Positions 37,640-50,454 of a stretch of 64,000 nt of DNA are shown here, one piece after another; the stretch's first letter is position 1, and each line of letters starts with the position of its first letter. The position numbers and the translations under genes were made by a program. The DNA is from Ascidia mentula (lineage: Eukaryota; Chordata; Ascidiacea; Phlebobranchia; Ascidiidae). The notes under the pieces were generated by a model. The model saw only the letters and a program-made list of their open reading frames with translations, searched no databases and was not told where the DNA came from. The stretch covers positions 17,158,266 to 17,222,265 of the forward strand of contig OX387197.1 of NCBI GenBank assembly GCA_947561715.1, in the 5' to 3' direction.

Positions 37640-38185
37640 GATAAGCCGGACTGTGTTTTTTTCGAGCCCCAAGCCCACTAAACAATGGGAGACATAGGCT
37701 GGACTCTGTTTTTTTCGCGACCCACTTAACAATGGGCGAGATAGGGCCGAAGTTAAGACTGGGTGGGATAAGCCGGACTCTGTTTTTTTCGAGCCCCAAG
37801 CCCACTTAACAATGGGAGACATAGGCTGGACTCTGTTTTTTTCGAGACCCACTTAACAATGGGCGAGATAGGGTCGAAGTTAAGACTGGGTGGGATAGGC
37901 TGGACTCTGGTTTTTTCGAGCCCCAAGCCCACTTAACAATGGGAGACATAGGCTGGACTCTGTTTTTTTCGAGACCCACTTAACAATGGGCGAGATAGGG
38001 CCGAAGTTAAGACTGGGTGGGATAAGCCGGACTCTGTTTTTTTCGAGCCCCAAGCCCACTTAACAATGGGAGACATAGGCTGGACTCTGTTTTTTTCGAG
38101 ACCCACTTAACAATGGGCGAGATAGGGTCGAAGTTAAGACTGGGTGGGATAGGCTGGACTCTGGTTTTTTCGAGCCCCAAGCCCT

Positions 38186-38238
38186 CTTAACAATGGGAGA
38201 CATAGGCTGGACTCTGTTTTTTTCGAGCCCCAAGCCCA
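38186..38238 (+). repeat. S53 unit after CCCT tail
   Basis: Same context: GGTTTTTT long unit ending CCCT before it, GAGATAT short unit after it. Confidence 0.9.
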
Positions 38239-38463
38239 CTTAACAATGGGAGATATAGGCTGGACTCTGTTTTTTTCGCGACCCACTTAACAATGGGCGA
38301 GATAGGGCTGAAGTTAAGACTGGGTGGGATAGGCTGGACTCTGTTTTTTTCGAGCCCCAAGCCCACTTAACAATGGGAGACATAGGCTGGACTCTGTTTT
38401 TTTCGCGACCCACTTAACAATGGGCGAGATAGGGCCGAAGTAAAGACTGGGTGGGATAGGCTG

Positions 38464-39679
38464 GACTCTCTTTTTTTCGAGCCCCAAGCCCACTTAACAA
38501 TGGGAGACATAGGCTGGACTCTGTTTTTTTCGCGACCCACTTAACAATGGGCGAGATAGGGCCGAAGTAAAGACTGGGTGGGATAGGCTGGACTCTGTTT
38601 TTTTCGAGCCCCAAGCCCACTTAACAATGGTAGACATAGGCTGGACTCTGTTTTTTTCGAGACCAACTTAACAATGGGCGAGATAGGGCCGAAGTTAAGA
38701 CTGGGTGGGATAGGCTGGACTCTGTTTTTTTCGAGCCCCAAGCCCACTTAACAATGGGAGACATAGGCTGGACTCTGTTTTTTTCGAGACCCACTTAGCA
38801 ATGGGCGAGATAGGGCCGAAGTTTAGACTGGGTGGGATAGGCTGGACTCTGTTTTTTTCGAGCCCCAAGCCCACTTAACAATGGGAGACATAGGCTGGAC
38901 TCTGTTTTTTTCGCCACCAACTTAACAATGGGCGAGATAGGGCCGAAGTTAAAACTGGTTGGGATAGGCTGGACTCTGTTTTTTTCGAGCCCCAAGCCCA
39001 CTTAACAGTGGGAGACATAGGCTGGACTCTGTTTTTTCGCGACCCACTTAACAATGGGCGAGATAGGGCCGAAGTAAAGACTGGGTGGGATAGGCTGGAC
39101 TCTGTTTTTTTCGCGACCCACTTAACAATGGGCGAGATAGGGCCGAAGTTAAGACTGGGTGGGATAGGCTGGACTCTGTTTTTTTCGAGCCCCAAGCCCA
39201 CTTAACAATGGGAGATATAGGCTGGACTCTGTTTTTTTCGCGACCCACTTAACAATGGGCGAGATAGGGCCGAAGTAAAGACTGGGTGGGATAGGCTGGA
39301 CTCTGTTTTTTTCGAGCCCCAAGCCCACTTAACAATGGGAGATATAGGCTGGACTCTGTTTTTTTCGAGACCCACTTAACAATGGGCGAGATAGGGTCGA
39401 AGTTAAGACTGGGTGGGATAGGCTGGACTCTGTTTTTTTCGAGCCCCAAGCCCACTTAACAATGGGAGACATAGGCTGGACTCTGTTTTTTTCGCAACCA
39501 ACTTAACAATGGGCGAGATAGGGCCGAAGATAAGACTGGGTGGGATAAGCCGGACTGTGTTTTTTTCGAGCCCCAAGCCCACTAAACAATGGGAGACATA
39601 GGCTGGACTCTGTTTTTTTCGCGACCCACTTAACAATGGGCGAGATAGGGCCGAAGTTAAGACTGGGTGGGATAGGCTG
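38464..39679 (+). repeat. 1216-bp higher-order repeat, copy 1
   Basis: It is duplicated in tandem at 39680-40895. The length equals nine monomers plus one composite. Both copies share AATGGTAGAC, CACTTAGCAATGGG and GTTAAAACTGG. Confidence 0.85.
39001..39200 (+). repeat. 200-bp composite (right type)
   Basis: GACTGGGTGGG allele; 2031-bp-offset copy of 36970. Confidence 0.92.
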
Positions 39680-40895
39680 GACTCTCTTTTTTTCGAGCCC
39701 CAAGCCCACTTAACAATGGGAGACATAGGCTGGACTCTGTTTTTTTCGCGACCCACTTAACAATGGGCGAGATAGGGCCGAAGTAAAGACTGGGTGGGAT
39801 AGGCTGGACTCTGTTTTTTTCGAGCCCCAAGCCCACTTAACAATGGTAGACATAGGCTGGACTCTGTTTTTTTCGAGACCAACTTAACAATGGGCGAGAT
39901 AGGGCCGAAGTTAAGACTGGGTGGGATAGGCTGGACTCTGTTTTTTTCGAGCCCCAAGCCCACTTAACAATGGGAGACATAGGCTGGACTCTGTTTTTTT
40001 CGAGACCCACTTAGCAATGGGCGAGATAGGGCCGAAGTTTAGACTGGGTGGGATAGGCTGGACTCTGTTTTTTTCGAGCCCCAAGCCCACTTAACAATGG
40101 GAGACATAGGCTGGACTCTGTTTTTTTCGCCACCAACTTAACAATGGGCGAGATAGGGCCGAAGTTAAAACTGGTTGGGATAGGCTGGACTCTGTTTTTT
40201 TCGAGCCCCAAGCCCACTTAACAGTGGGAGACATAGGCTGGACTCTGTTTTTTCGCGACCCACTTAACAATGGGCGAGATAGGGCCGAAGTAAAGACTGG
40301 GTGGGATAGGCTGGACTCTGTTTTTTTCGCGACCCACTTAACAATGGGCGAGATAGGGCCGAAGTTAAGACTGGGTGGGATAGGCTGGACTCTGTTTTTT
40401 TCGAGCCCCAAGCCCACTTAACAATGGGAGATATAGGCTGGACTCTGTTTTTTTCGCGACCCACTTAACAATGGGCGAGATAGGGCCGAAGTAAAGACTG
40501 GGTGGGATAGGCTGGACTCTGTTTTTTTCGAGCCCCAAGCCCACTTAACAATGGGAGATATAGGCTGGACTCTGTTTTTTTCGAGACCCACTTAACAATG
40601 GGCGAGATAGGGTCGAAGTTAAGACTGGGTGGGATAGGCTGGACTCTGTTTTTTTCGAGCCCCAAGCCCACTTAACAATGGGAGACATAGGCTGGACTCT
40701 GTTTTTTTCGCAACCAACTTAACAATGGGCGAGATAGGGCCGAAGATAAGACTGGGTGGGATAAGCCGGACTGTGTTTTTTTCGAGCCCCAAGCCCACTA
40801 AACAATGGGAGACATAGGCTGGACTCTGTTTTTTTCGCGACCCACTTAACAATGGGCGAGATAGGGCCGAAGTTAAGACTGGGTGGGATAAGCCG
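39680..40895 (+). repeat. 1216-bp higher-order repeat, copy 2
   Basis: Second copy. The joint is visible as CTCTC before the T run at 39680, the same variant found at the left edge of copy 1. The composite is at 40217-40416. Confidence 0.85.
40217..40416 (+). repeat. 200-bp composite (right type)
   Basis: 1216-bp tandem copy of 39001. Confidence 0.92.
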
Positions 40896-41432
40896 GACTG
40901 TGTTTTTTTCGAGCCCCAAGCCCACTAAACAATGGGAGACATAGGCTGGACTCTGTTTTTTTCGCGACCCACTTAACAATGGGCGAGATAGGGCCGAAGT
41001 TAAGACTGGGTGGGATAAGCCGGACTCTGTTTTTTTCGAGCCCCAAGCCCACTTAACAATGGGAGACATAGGCTGGACTCTGTTTTTTTCGAGACCCACT
41101 TAACAATGGGCGAGATAGGGTCGAAGTTAAGACTGGGTGGGATAGGCTGGACTCTGGTTTTTTCGAGCCCCAAGCCCACTTAACAATGGGAGACATAGGC
41201 TGGACTCTGTTTTTTTCGAGACCCACTTAACAATGGGCGAGATAGGGCCGAAGTTAAGACTGGGTGGGATAAGCCGGACTCTGTTTTTTTCGAGCCCCAA
41301 GCCCACTTAACAATGGGAGACATAGGCTGGACTCTGTTTTTTTCGAGACCCACTTAACAATGGGCGAGATAGGGTCGAAGTTAAGACTGGGTGGGATAGG
41401 CTGGACTCTGGTTTTTTCGAGCCCCAAGCCCT

Positions 41433-41485
41433 CTTAACAATGGGAGACATAGGCTGGACTCTGTTTTTTTCGAGCCCCAAGCCCA
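41433..41485 (+). repeat. S53 unit after CCCT tail
   Basis: 6929-bp-offset copy of 34504. Confidence 0.9.
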
Positions 41486-41532
41486 CTTAACAATGGGAGA
41501 TATAGGCTGGACTCTGTTTTTTTCGCGACCCA

Positions 41533-41606
41533 CTTAACAATGGGCGAGATAGGGCTGAAGTTAAGACTGGGTGGGATAGGCTGGACTCTGTTTTATTCGC
41601 GACCCA
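41533..41606 (+). repeat. Isolated L74 unit with TTTTATT
   Basis: 6929-bp-offset copy of 34604. Confidence 0.9.
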
Positions 41607-42956
41607 CTTAACAATGGGCGAGATAGGGCCGAAGTTAAGACGGGGTGGGATAGGCTGGACTCTGTTTTTTTCGAGCCCCAAGCCCACTTAACAATGGGAG
41701 ATATAGGCTGGACTCTGATTTTTTCGCGACCCACTTAACAATGGGCGAGATAGGGCTGAAGTTAAGACTGGGTGGGATAGGCTGGACTCTGTTTTTTTCG
41801 AGCCCCAAGCCCACTTAACAATGGGAGACATAGGCTGGACTCTGTTTTTTTCGCGACCCACTTAACAATGGGCGAGATAAGGCCGAAGTAAAGACTGGGT
41901 GGGATAGGCTGGACTCTGTTTTTTTCGAGCCCCAAGCCCACTTAACAATGGGAGACATAGGCTGGACTCTGTTTTTTTCGAGACCCACTTAACAATGGGC
42001 GAGATAGGGTCGAAGTTAAGACTGGGTGGGATAGGCTGGACTCTGGTTTTTTCGAGCCCCAAGCCCACTTAACAATGGGAGACATAGGCTGGACTCTGTT
42101 TTTTTCGAGACCCACTTAACAATGGGCGAGATAGGGCCGAAGTTTAGACTGGGTGGGATAGGATGGACTCTGTTTTTTTCGAGCCCCAAGCCCACTTAAC
42201 AATGGGAGACATAGGCTGGACTCTGTTTTTTTCGCAACCAACTTAACAATGGGCGAGATAGGGCCGAAGATAAGACTGGGTGGGATAAGCCGGACTGTGT
42301 TTTTTTCGAGCCCCAAGCCCACTAAACAATGGGAGACATAGGCTGGACTCTGTTTTTTTCGCGACCCACTTAACAATGGGCGAGATAGGGCCGAAGTTAA
42401 GACTGGGTGGGATAAGCCGGACTGTGTTTTTTTCGAGCCCCAAGCCCACTAAACAATGGGAGACATAGGCTGGACTCTGTTTTTTTCGCGACCCACTTAA
42501 CAATGGGCGAGATAGGGCCGAAGTTAAGACTGGGTGGGATAAGCCGGACTCTGTTTTTTTCGAGCCCCAAGCCCACTTAACAATGGGAGACATAGGCTGG
42601 ACTCTGTTTTTTTCGAGACCCACTTAACAATGGGCGAGATAGGGTCGAAGTTAAGACTGGGTGGGATAGGCTGGACTCTGGTTTTTTCGAGCCCCAAGCC
42701 CACTTAACAATGGGAGACATAGGCTGGACTCTGTTTTTTTCGAGACCCACTTAACAATGGGCGAGATAGGGCCGAAGTTAAGACTGGGTGGGATAAGCCG
42801 GACTCTGTTTTTTTCGAGCCCCAAGCCCACTTAACAATGGGAGACATAGGCTGGACTCTGTTTTTTTCGAGACCCACTTAACAATGGGCGAGATAGGGTC
42901 GAAGTTAAGACTGGGTGGGATAGGCTGGACTCTGGTTTTTTCGAGCCCCAAGCCCT

Positions 42957-43009
42957 CTTAACAATGGGAGACATAGGCTGGACTCTGTTTTTTTCGAGCC
43001 CCAAGCCCA
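42957..43009 (+). repeat. S53 unit after CCCT tail
   Basis: 6929-bp-offset copy of 36028. Confidence 0.9.
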
Positions 43010-43898
43010 CTTAACAATGGGAGATATAGGCTGGACTCTGTTTTTTTCGCGACCCACTTAACAATGGGCGAGATAGGGCTGAAGTTAAGACTGGGTGGGA
43101 TAGGCTGGACTCTGTTTTTTTCGAGCCCCAAGCCCACTTAACAATGGGAGACATAGGCTGGACTCTGTTTTTTTCGCGACCCACTTAACAATGGGCGAGA
43201 TAGGGCCGAAGTAAAGACTGGGTGGGATAGGCTGGACTCTCTTTTTTTCGAGCCCCAAGCCCACTTAACAATGGGAGACATAGGCTGGACTCTGTTTTTT
43301 TCGCGACCCACTTAACAATGGGCGAGATAGGGTCGAAGTTAAGACTGGGTGGGAAAGGCTGGACTCTGGTTTTTTCGAGCCCCAAGCCCACTTAACAATG
43401 GGAGACATAGGCTGGACTCTGTTTTTTTCGAGACCCACTTAGCAATGGGCGAGATAGGGCCGAAGTTTAGACTGGGTGGGATAGGCTGGACTCTGTTTTT
43501 TTCGAGCCCCAAGCCCACTTAACAATGGGAGACATAGGCTGGACTCTGTTTTTTTCGCAACCAACTTAACAATGGGCGAGATAGGGCCGAAGTTAAGACT
43601 GGGTGGGATAGGCTGGACTCTGTTTTTTTCGAGCCCCAAGCCCACTTAACAATGGGAGACATAGGCTGGACTCTGTTTTTTTCGCGACCCACTTAACAAT
43701 GGGCGAGATAGGGCCGAAGTTTAGACTGGGTGAGTTAGGCTGGACTCTGTTTTTTTCGAGCCCCAAGCCCACTTAACAATGGGAGACATAGGCTGGACTC
43801 TGTTTTTTTCGCCACCAACTTAACAATGGGCGAGATAGGGCCGAAGTTAAAACTGGTTGGGATAGGCTGGACTCTGTTTTTTTCGAGCCCCAAGCCCA

Positions 43899-44098
43899 CT
43901 TAACAGTGGGAGACATAGGCTGGACTCTGTTTTTTCGCGACCCACTTAACAATGGGCGAGATAGGGCCGAAGTAAAGACTGGGTGGGATAGGCTGGACTC
44001 TGTTTTTTTCGCGACCCACTTAACAATGGGCGAGATAGGGCCGAAGTTAAGACTGGGTGGGATAGGCTGGACTCTGTTTTTTTCGAGCCCCAAGCCCA
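43899..44098 (+). repeat. 200-bp composite (right type)
   Basis: 6929-bp-offset copy of 36970. Confidence 0.92.
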
Positions 44099-44606
44099 CT
44101 TAACAATGGGAGATATAGGCTGGACTCTGTTTTTTTCGCGACCCACTTAACAATGGGCGAGATAGGGCCGAAGTAAAGACTGGGTGGGATAGGCTGGACT
44201 CTGTTTTTTTCGAGCCCCAAGCCCACTTAACAATGGGAGATATAGGCTGGACTCTGTTTTTTTCGAGACCCACTTAACAATGGGCGAGATAGGGTCGAAG
44301 TTAAGACTGGGTGGGATAGGCTGGACTCTGTTTTTTTCGAGCCCCAAGCCCACTTAACAATGGGAGACATAGGCTGGACTCTGTTTTTTTCGCGACCCAC
44401 TTAACAATGGGCGAGATAGGGCCGAAGTTTAGACTGGGTGGGATAGGCTGGACTCTGTTTTTTTCGAGCCCCAAGCCCACTTAACTATGGGAGACATAGG
44501 CTGGACTCTGTTTTTTTCGCCACCAACTTAACAATGGGCGAGATAGGGCCGAAGTTAAGACTGGTTGGGATAGGCTGGACTCTGTTTTTTTTTAGCCCCA
44601 AGCCCA

Positions 44607-44806
44607 CTTAACAGTGGGAGACATAGGCTGGACTCTGTTTTTTCGCGACCCACTTAACAATGGGCGAGATAGGGCCGAAGTAAAGACTGGGTGGGATAGG
44701 CTGGACTCTGTTTTTTTCGCGACCCACTTAACAATGGGCGAGATAGGGCCGAAGTTAAGACTGGGTGGGATAGGCTGGACTCTGTTTTTTTCGAGCCCCA
44801 AGCCCA
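44607..44806 (+). repeat. 200-bp composite (right type)
   Basis: The tail just before it reads TTTTAGCCCC, a base change seen only here. Confidence 0.92.
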
Positions 44807-44853
44807 CTTAACAATGGGAGATATAGGCTGGACTCTGTTTTTTTCGCGACCCA

Positions 44854-44927
44854 CTTAACAATGGGCGAGATAGGGCCGAAGTAAAGACTGGGTGGGATAG
44901 GCTGGACTCTGTTTTTTTCGAGACCCA
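44854..44927 (+). repeat. Isolated L74 unit, CGAGACCCA tail
   Basis: Long body with GAAGTAAAGAC and tail CGAGACCCA, followed by a GGGTCGAAG long unit. Confidence 0.9.
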
Positions 44928-45816
44928 CTTAACAATGGGCGAGATAGGGTCGAAGTTAAGACTGGGTGGGATAGGCTGGACTCTGGTTTTTTCGAGCCCC
45001 AAGCCCACTTAACAATGGGAGACATAGGCTGGACTCTGTTTTTTTCGAGACCCACTTAACAATGGGCGAGATAGGGCCGAAGTTTAGACTGGGTGGGATA
45101 GGCTGGACTCTGTTTTTTTCGAGCCCCAAGCCCACTTAACAATGGGAGACATAGGCTGGACTCTGTTTTTTTCGCAACCAACTTAACAATGGGCGAGATA
45201 GGGCCGAAGTTAAGACTGGGTGGGATAAGCCGGACTGCGTTTTTTTCGAGCCCCAAGCCCACTAAACAATGGGAGACATAGGCTGGACTCTGTTTTTTTC
45301 GCGACCCACTTAACAATGGGCGAGATAGGGCCGAAGTTAAGACTGGGTGGGATAAGCCGGACTGTGTTTTTTTCGAGCCCCAAGCCCACTAAACAATGGG
45401 AGACATAGGCTGGACTCTGTTTTTTTCGCGACCCACTTAACAATGGGCGAGATAGGGCCGAAGTTAAGACTGGGTGGGATAGGCTGGACTCTGTTTTTTT
45501 CGAGCCCCAAGCCCACTTGACAATGGGAGATATAGGCTGGACTTTGTTTTTTTCGCGACCCACTTAACAATGGGCGAGATAGGGCTGAAGTTAAGACTGG
45601 GTGGGCTAGGCTGGACTCTGTTTTTTTCGAGCCCCAAGCCCACTTAACAATGGGAGACATAGGCTGGACTCTGTTTTTTTCGCGACCCACTTAACAATGG
45701 GCGAGATAGTGCCGAAGTTAAGACTGGGTGGGATAGGCTGGACTCTGTTTTTTTCGAGCCCCAAGCCCACTTAACAATGGGAGATATAGGCTGGACTCTG
45801 TTTTTTTCGAGACCCA

Positions 45817-45890
45817 CTTAACAATGGGCGAGATAGGGTCGAAGTTAAGACTGGGTGGGATAGGCTGGACTCTGTTTTTTTCGCGACCCA
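45817..45890 (+). repeat. Isolated L74 unit, CGCGACCCA tail
   Basis: Long body with GGGTCGAAG and a short tail; the next unit is also long. Confidence 0.9.
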
Positions 45891-46017
45891 CTTAACAATG
45901 GGCGAGATAGGGCCGAAGTTAAGACTGGGTGGGATAGGCTGGACTCTGTTTTTTTCGAGCCCCAAGCCCACTTAACAATGGGAGATATAGGCTGGACTTT
46001 GTTTTTTTCGCGACCCA

Positions 46018-46091
46018 CTTAACAATGGGCGAGATAGGGCCGAAGTAAAGACTGGGTGGGATAGGCTGGACTCTGTTTTTTTCGCGACCCA
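46018..46091 (+). repeat. Isolated L74 unit, CGCGACCCA tail
   Basis: GAAGTAAAGAC body followed by a GACGGGGTGGG long unit, as in left-type composites, but the short unit before it has GAGATAT, GGACTTTG and T7 rather than GTGGG and T6. Confidence 0.9.
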
Positions 46092-46806
46092 CTTAACAAT
46101 GGGCGAGATAGGGCCGAAGTTAAGACGGGGTGGGATAGGCTGGACTCTGTTTTTTTCGAGCCCCAAGCCCACTTAACAATGGGAGATATAGGCTGGACTC
46201 TGATTTTTTCGCGACCCACTTAACAATGGGCGAGATAGGGCTGAAGTTAAGACTGGGTGGGATAGGCTGGACTCTGTTTTTTTCGAGCCCCAAGCCCACT
46301 TAACAATGGGAGACATAGGCTGGACTCTGTTTTTTTCGCGACCCACTTAACAATGGGCGAGATAGGGCCGAAGTAAAGACTGGGTGGGATAGGCTGAACT
46401 CTGTTTTTTTCGAGCCCCAAGCCCACTTAACAATGGTAGACATAGGCTGGACTCTGTTTTTTTCGAGACCCACTTAACAATGGGCGAGATAGGGTCGAAG
46501 TTAAGACTGGGTGGGATAGGCTGGACTCTGTTTTTTTCGAGCCCCAAGCCCACTTAACAATGGGAGACATTGGCTGGACTCTGTTTTTTTCGCGACCCAC
46601 TTAACAATGGGCGAGATAGGGCCGAAGTTTAGACTGGGTGGGATAGGCTGGACTCTGTTTTTTTCGAGCCCCAAGCCCACTTAACAATGGGAGACATAGG
46701 CTGGACTCTGTTTTTTTCGCCACCAACTTAACAATGGGCGAGATAGGGCCGAAGTTAAGACTGGTTGGGATAGGCTGGACTCTGTTTTTTTCGAGCCCCA
46801 AGCCCA

Positions 46807-47006
46807 CTTAACAGTGGGAGACATAGGCTGGACTCTGTTTTTTCGCGACCCACTTAACAATGGGCGAGATAGGGCCGAAGTAAAGACTGGGTGGGATAGG
46901 CTGGACTCTGTTTTTTTCGCGACCCACTTAACAATGGGCGAGATAGGGCCGAAGTTAAGACGGGGTGGGATAGGCTGGACTCTGTTTTTTTCGAGCCCCA
47001 AGCCCA
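46807..47006 (+). repeat. 200-bp composite (left type, in right region)
   Basis: It carries the left-type GACGGGGTGGG allele and a following CTGATTTTTT short unit, although its neighbours on both sides are right type. Confidence 0.92.
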
Positions 47007-48276
47007 CTTAACAATGGGAGATATAGGCTGGACTCTGATTTTTTCGCGACCCACTTAACAATGGGCGAGATAGGGCTGAAGTTAAGACTGGGTGGGATAG
47101 GCTGGACTCTGTTTTTTTCGAGCCCCAAGCCCACTTAACAATGGGAGACATAGGCTGGACTCTGTTTTTTTCGCGACCCACTTAACAATGGGCGAGATAG
47201 GGCCGAAGTAAAGACTGGGTGGGATAGGCTGGACTCTGTTTTTTTCGAGCCCCAAGCCCACTTAACAATGGGAGACATAGGCTGGACTCTGTTTTTTTCG
47301 AGACCCACTTAACAATGGGCGAGATAGGGTCGAAGTTAAGACTGGGTGGGATAGGCTGGACTCTGGTTTTTTCGAGCCCCAAGCCCACTTAACAATGGGA
47401 GACATAGGCTGGACTCTGTTTTTTTCGAGACCCACTTAACAATGGGCGAGATAGGGCCGAAGTTTAGACTGGGTGGGATAGGCTGGACTCTGTTTTTTTC
47501 GAGCCCCAAGCCCACTTAACAATGGGAGACATAGGCTGGACTCTGTTTTTTTCGCAACCAACTTAACAATGGGCGAGATAGGGCCGAAGTTAAGACTGGG
47601 TGGGATAAGCCGGACTGTGTTTTTTTCGAGCCCCAAGCCCACTAAACAATGGGAGACATAGGCTGGACTCTGTTTTTTTCGCGACCCACTTAACAATGGG
47701 CGAGATAGGGCCGAAGTTAAGACTGGGTGGGATAAGCCGGACTGTGTTTTTTTCGAGCCCCAAGCCCACTTAACAATGGGAGACATAGGCTGGACTCTGT
47801 TTTTTTCGCGACCCACTTAACAATGGGCGAGATAGGGCCGAAGTTAAGACTGGGTGGGATAAGCCGGACTCTGTTTTTTTCGAGCCCCAAGCCCACTTAA
47901 CAATGGGAGACATAGGCTGGACTCTGTTTTTTTCGAGACCCACTTAACAATGGGCGAGATAGGGTCGAAGTTAAGACTGGGTGGGATAGGCTGGACTCTG
48001 GTTTTTTCGAGCCCCAAGCCCACTTAACAATGGGAGACATAGGCTGGACTCTGTTTTTTTCGAGACCCACTTAACAATGGGCGAGATAGGGCCGAAGTTA
48101 AGACTGGGTGGGATAAGCCGGACTCTGTTTTTTTCGAGCCCCAAGCCCACTTAACAATGGGAGACATAGGCTGGACTCTGTTTTTTTCGAGACCCACTTA
48201 ACAATGGGCGAGATAGGGTCGAAGTTAAGACTGGGTGGGATAGGCTGGACTCTGGTTTTTTCGAGCCCCAAGCCCA

Positions 48277-48329
48277 CTTAACAATGGGAGACATAGGCTG
48301 GACTCTGTTTTTTTCGAGCCCCAAGCCCA
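48277..48329 (+). repeat. S53 unit after CCCA tail
   Basis: Same neighbourhood as 42957, but the preceding tail has the common CCCA, so the CCCT change is not shared here. Confidence 0.9.
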
Positions 48330-48758
48330 CTTAACAATGGGAGATATAGGCTGGACTCTGTTTTTTTCGCGACCCACTTAACAATGGGCGAGATAGGGCT
48401 GAAGTTAAGACTGGGTGGGATAGGCTGGACTCTGTTTTTTTCGAGCCCCAAGCCCACTTAACAATGGGAGACATAGGCTGGACTCTGTTTTTTTCGCGAC
48501 CCACTTAACAATGGGCGAGATAGGGCCGAAGTAAAGACTGGGTGGGATAGGCTGGACTCTCTTTTTTTCGAGCCCCAAGCCCACTTAACAATGGGAGACA
48601 TAGGCTGGACTCTGTTTTTTTCGAGACCCACTTAACAATGGGCGAGATAGGGTCGAAGTTAAGACTGGGTGGGAAAGGCTGGACTCTGGTTTTTTCGAGC
48701 CCCAAGCCCACTTAACAATGGGAGACATAGGCTGGACTCTGTTTTTTTCGAGACCCAC

Positions 48759-49339
48759 TTAGCAATGGGCGAGATAGGGCCGAAGTTTAGACTGGGTGGG
48801 ATAGGCTGGACTCTGTTTTTTTCGAGCCCCAAGCCCACTTAACAATGGGAGACATAGGCTGGACTCTGTTTTTTTCGCAACCAACTTAACAATGGGCGAG
48901 ATAGGGCCGAAGTTAAGACTGGGTGGGATAGGCTGGACTCTGTTTTTTTCGAGCCCCAAGCCCACTTAACAATGGGAGACATAGGCTGGACTCTGTTTTT
49001 TTCGCGACCCACTTAACAATGGGCGAGATAGGGCCGAAGTTTAGACTGGGTGAGTTAGGCTGGACTCTGTTTTTTTCGAGCCCCAAGCCCACTTAACAAT
49101 GGGAGACATAGGCTGGACTCTGTTTTTTTCGCCACCAACTTAACAATGGGCGAGATAGGGCCGAAGTTAAGACTGGTTGGGATAGGCTGGACTCTGTTTT
49201 TTTCGAGACACAAGCCCACTTAACAGTGGGAGACATAGGCTGGACTCTGTTTTTTCGCGACCCACTTAACAATGGGCGAGATAGGGCCGAAGTAAAGACT
49301 GGGTGGGATAGGCTGGACTCTGTTTTTTTCGCGACCCAC
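48759..49339 (+). repeat. 581-bp higher-order repeat (right), copy 1
   Basis: It is duplicated in tandem at 49340-49920. It has the same length as the pair at 21944-23105 but a different variant order and right-type composites. Equal length follows from the same rule (four monomers plus one composite), not necessarily from common descent. Confidence 0.83.
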
Positions 49340-49418
49340 TTAACAATGGGCGAGATAGGGCCGAAGTTTAGACTGGGTGGGATAGGCTGGACTCTGTTTT
49401 TTTCGAGCCCCAAGCCCA
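49219..49418 (+). repeat. 200-bp composite (right type, variant)
   Basis: The last unit has GAAGTTTAGAC rather than GAAGTTAAGAC, and the preceding tail is CGAGACACAAG. Confidence 0.9.
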
Positions 49419-49920
49419 CTTAACAATGGGAGACATAGGCTGGACTCTGTTTTTTTCGCAACCAACTTAACAATGGGCGAGATAGGGCCGAAGTTAAGAC
49501 TGGGTGGGATAGGCTGGACTCTGTTTTTTTCGAGCCCCAAGCCCACTTAACAATGGGAGACATAGGCTGGACTCTGTTTTTTTCGCGACCCACTTAACAA
49601 TGGGCGAGATAGGGCCGAAGTTTAGACTGGGTGAGTTAGGCTGGACTCTGTTTTTTTCGAGCCCCAAGCCCACTTAACAATGGGAGACATAGGCTGGACT
49701 CTGTTTTTTTCGCCACCAACTTAACAATGGGCGAGATAGGGCCGAAGTTAAGACTGGTTGGGATAGGCTGGACTCTGTTTTTTTCGAGCCACAAGCCCAC
49801 TTAACAGTGGTAGACATAGGCTGGACTCTGTTTTTTCGCGACCCACTTAACAATGGGCGAGATAGGGCCGAAGTAAAGACTGGGTGGGATAGGCTGGACT
49901 CTGTTTTTTTCGCGACCCAC
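49340..49920 (+). repeat. 581-bp higher-order repeat (right), copy 2
   Basis: Second copy. It differs by AGTGGTAGAC near 49806 and by CGAGCCACAAG in the tail before the composite, where copy 1 has CGAGACACAAG. Confidence 0.83.
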
Positions 49921-49999
49921 TTAACAATGGGCGAGATAGGGCCGAAGTTAAGACTGGGTGGGATAGGCTGGACTCTGTTTTTTTCGAGCCCCAAGCCCA
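49800..49999 (+). repeat. 200-bp composite (right type)
   Basis: 581-bp-offset copy of 49219, with AGTGGTAGAC in the short unit and the GAAGTTAAGAC last unit. Confidence 0.92.
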
Positions 50000-50046
50000 C
50001 TTAACAATGGGAGATATAGGCTGGACTCTGTTTTTTTCGCGACCCA

Positions 50047-50120
50047 CTTAACAATGGGCGAGATAGGGCCGAAGTAAAGACTGGGTGGGATAGGCTGGAC
50101 TCTGTTTTTTTCGAGACCCA
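50047..50120 (+). repeat. Isolated L74 unit, CGAGACCCA tail
   Basis: GAAGTAAAGAC body, tail CGAGACCCA, then a GGGTCGAAG long unit ending in T7. Confidence 0.9.
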
Positions 50121-50454
50121 CTTAACAATGGGCGAGATAGGGTCGAAGTTAAGACTGGGTGGGATAGGCTGGACTCTGTTTTTTTCGAGCCCCAAGCCCA
50201 CTTAACAATGGGAGACATAGGCTGGACTCTGTTTTTTTCGCGACCCACTTAACAATGGGCGAGATAGGGCCGAAGTTTAGACTGGGTGGGATAGGCTGGA
50301 CTCTGTTTTTTTCGAGCCCCAAGCCCACTTAACTATGGGAGACATAGGCTGGACTCTGTTTTTTTCGCCACCAACTTAACAATGGGCGAGATAGGGCCGA
50401 AGTTAAGACTGGTTGGGATAGGCTGGACTCTGTTTTTTTCGAGCCCCAAGCCCA

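Larger units (their letters stand above)
40699..44389 (+). repeat. 3.7-kb segment duplicated at 6929-bp offset, copy 2
   Basis: Second copy of 33770-37460. Local differences include GATAAGGCC near 41877 and GGGAAAGGCTGG near 43354. It shares the private GGGTGAGTTAGG long unit. Confidence 0.78.
44392..45700 (+). repeat. 1.3-kb segment duplicated at 5848-bp offset, copy 1
   Basis: It matches 50240-51548. Shared markers include CACTTAACTATGGG, GGGTGGGCTAGG and GGACTTTG. Private bases here include a TTTTAGCCCC tail near 44590 and CACTTGACAATGGG near 45518. Confidence 0.75.
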
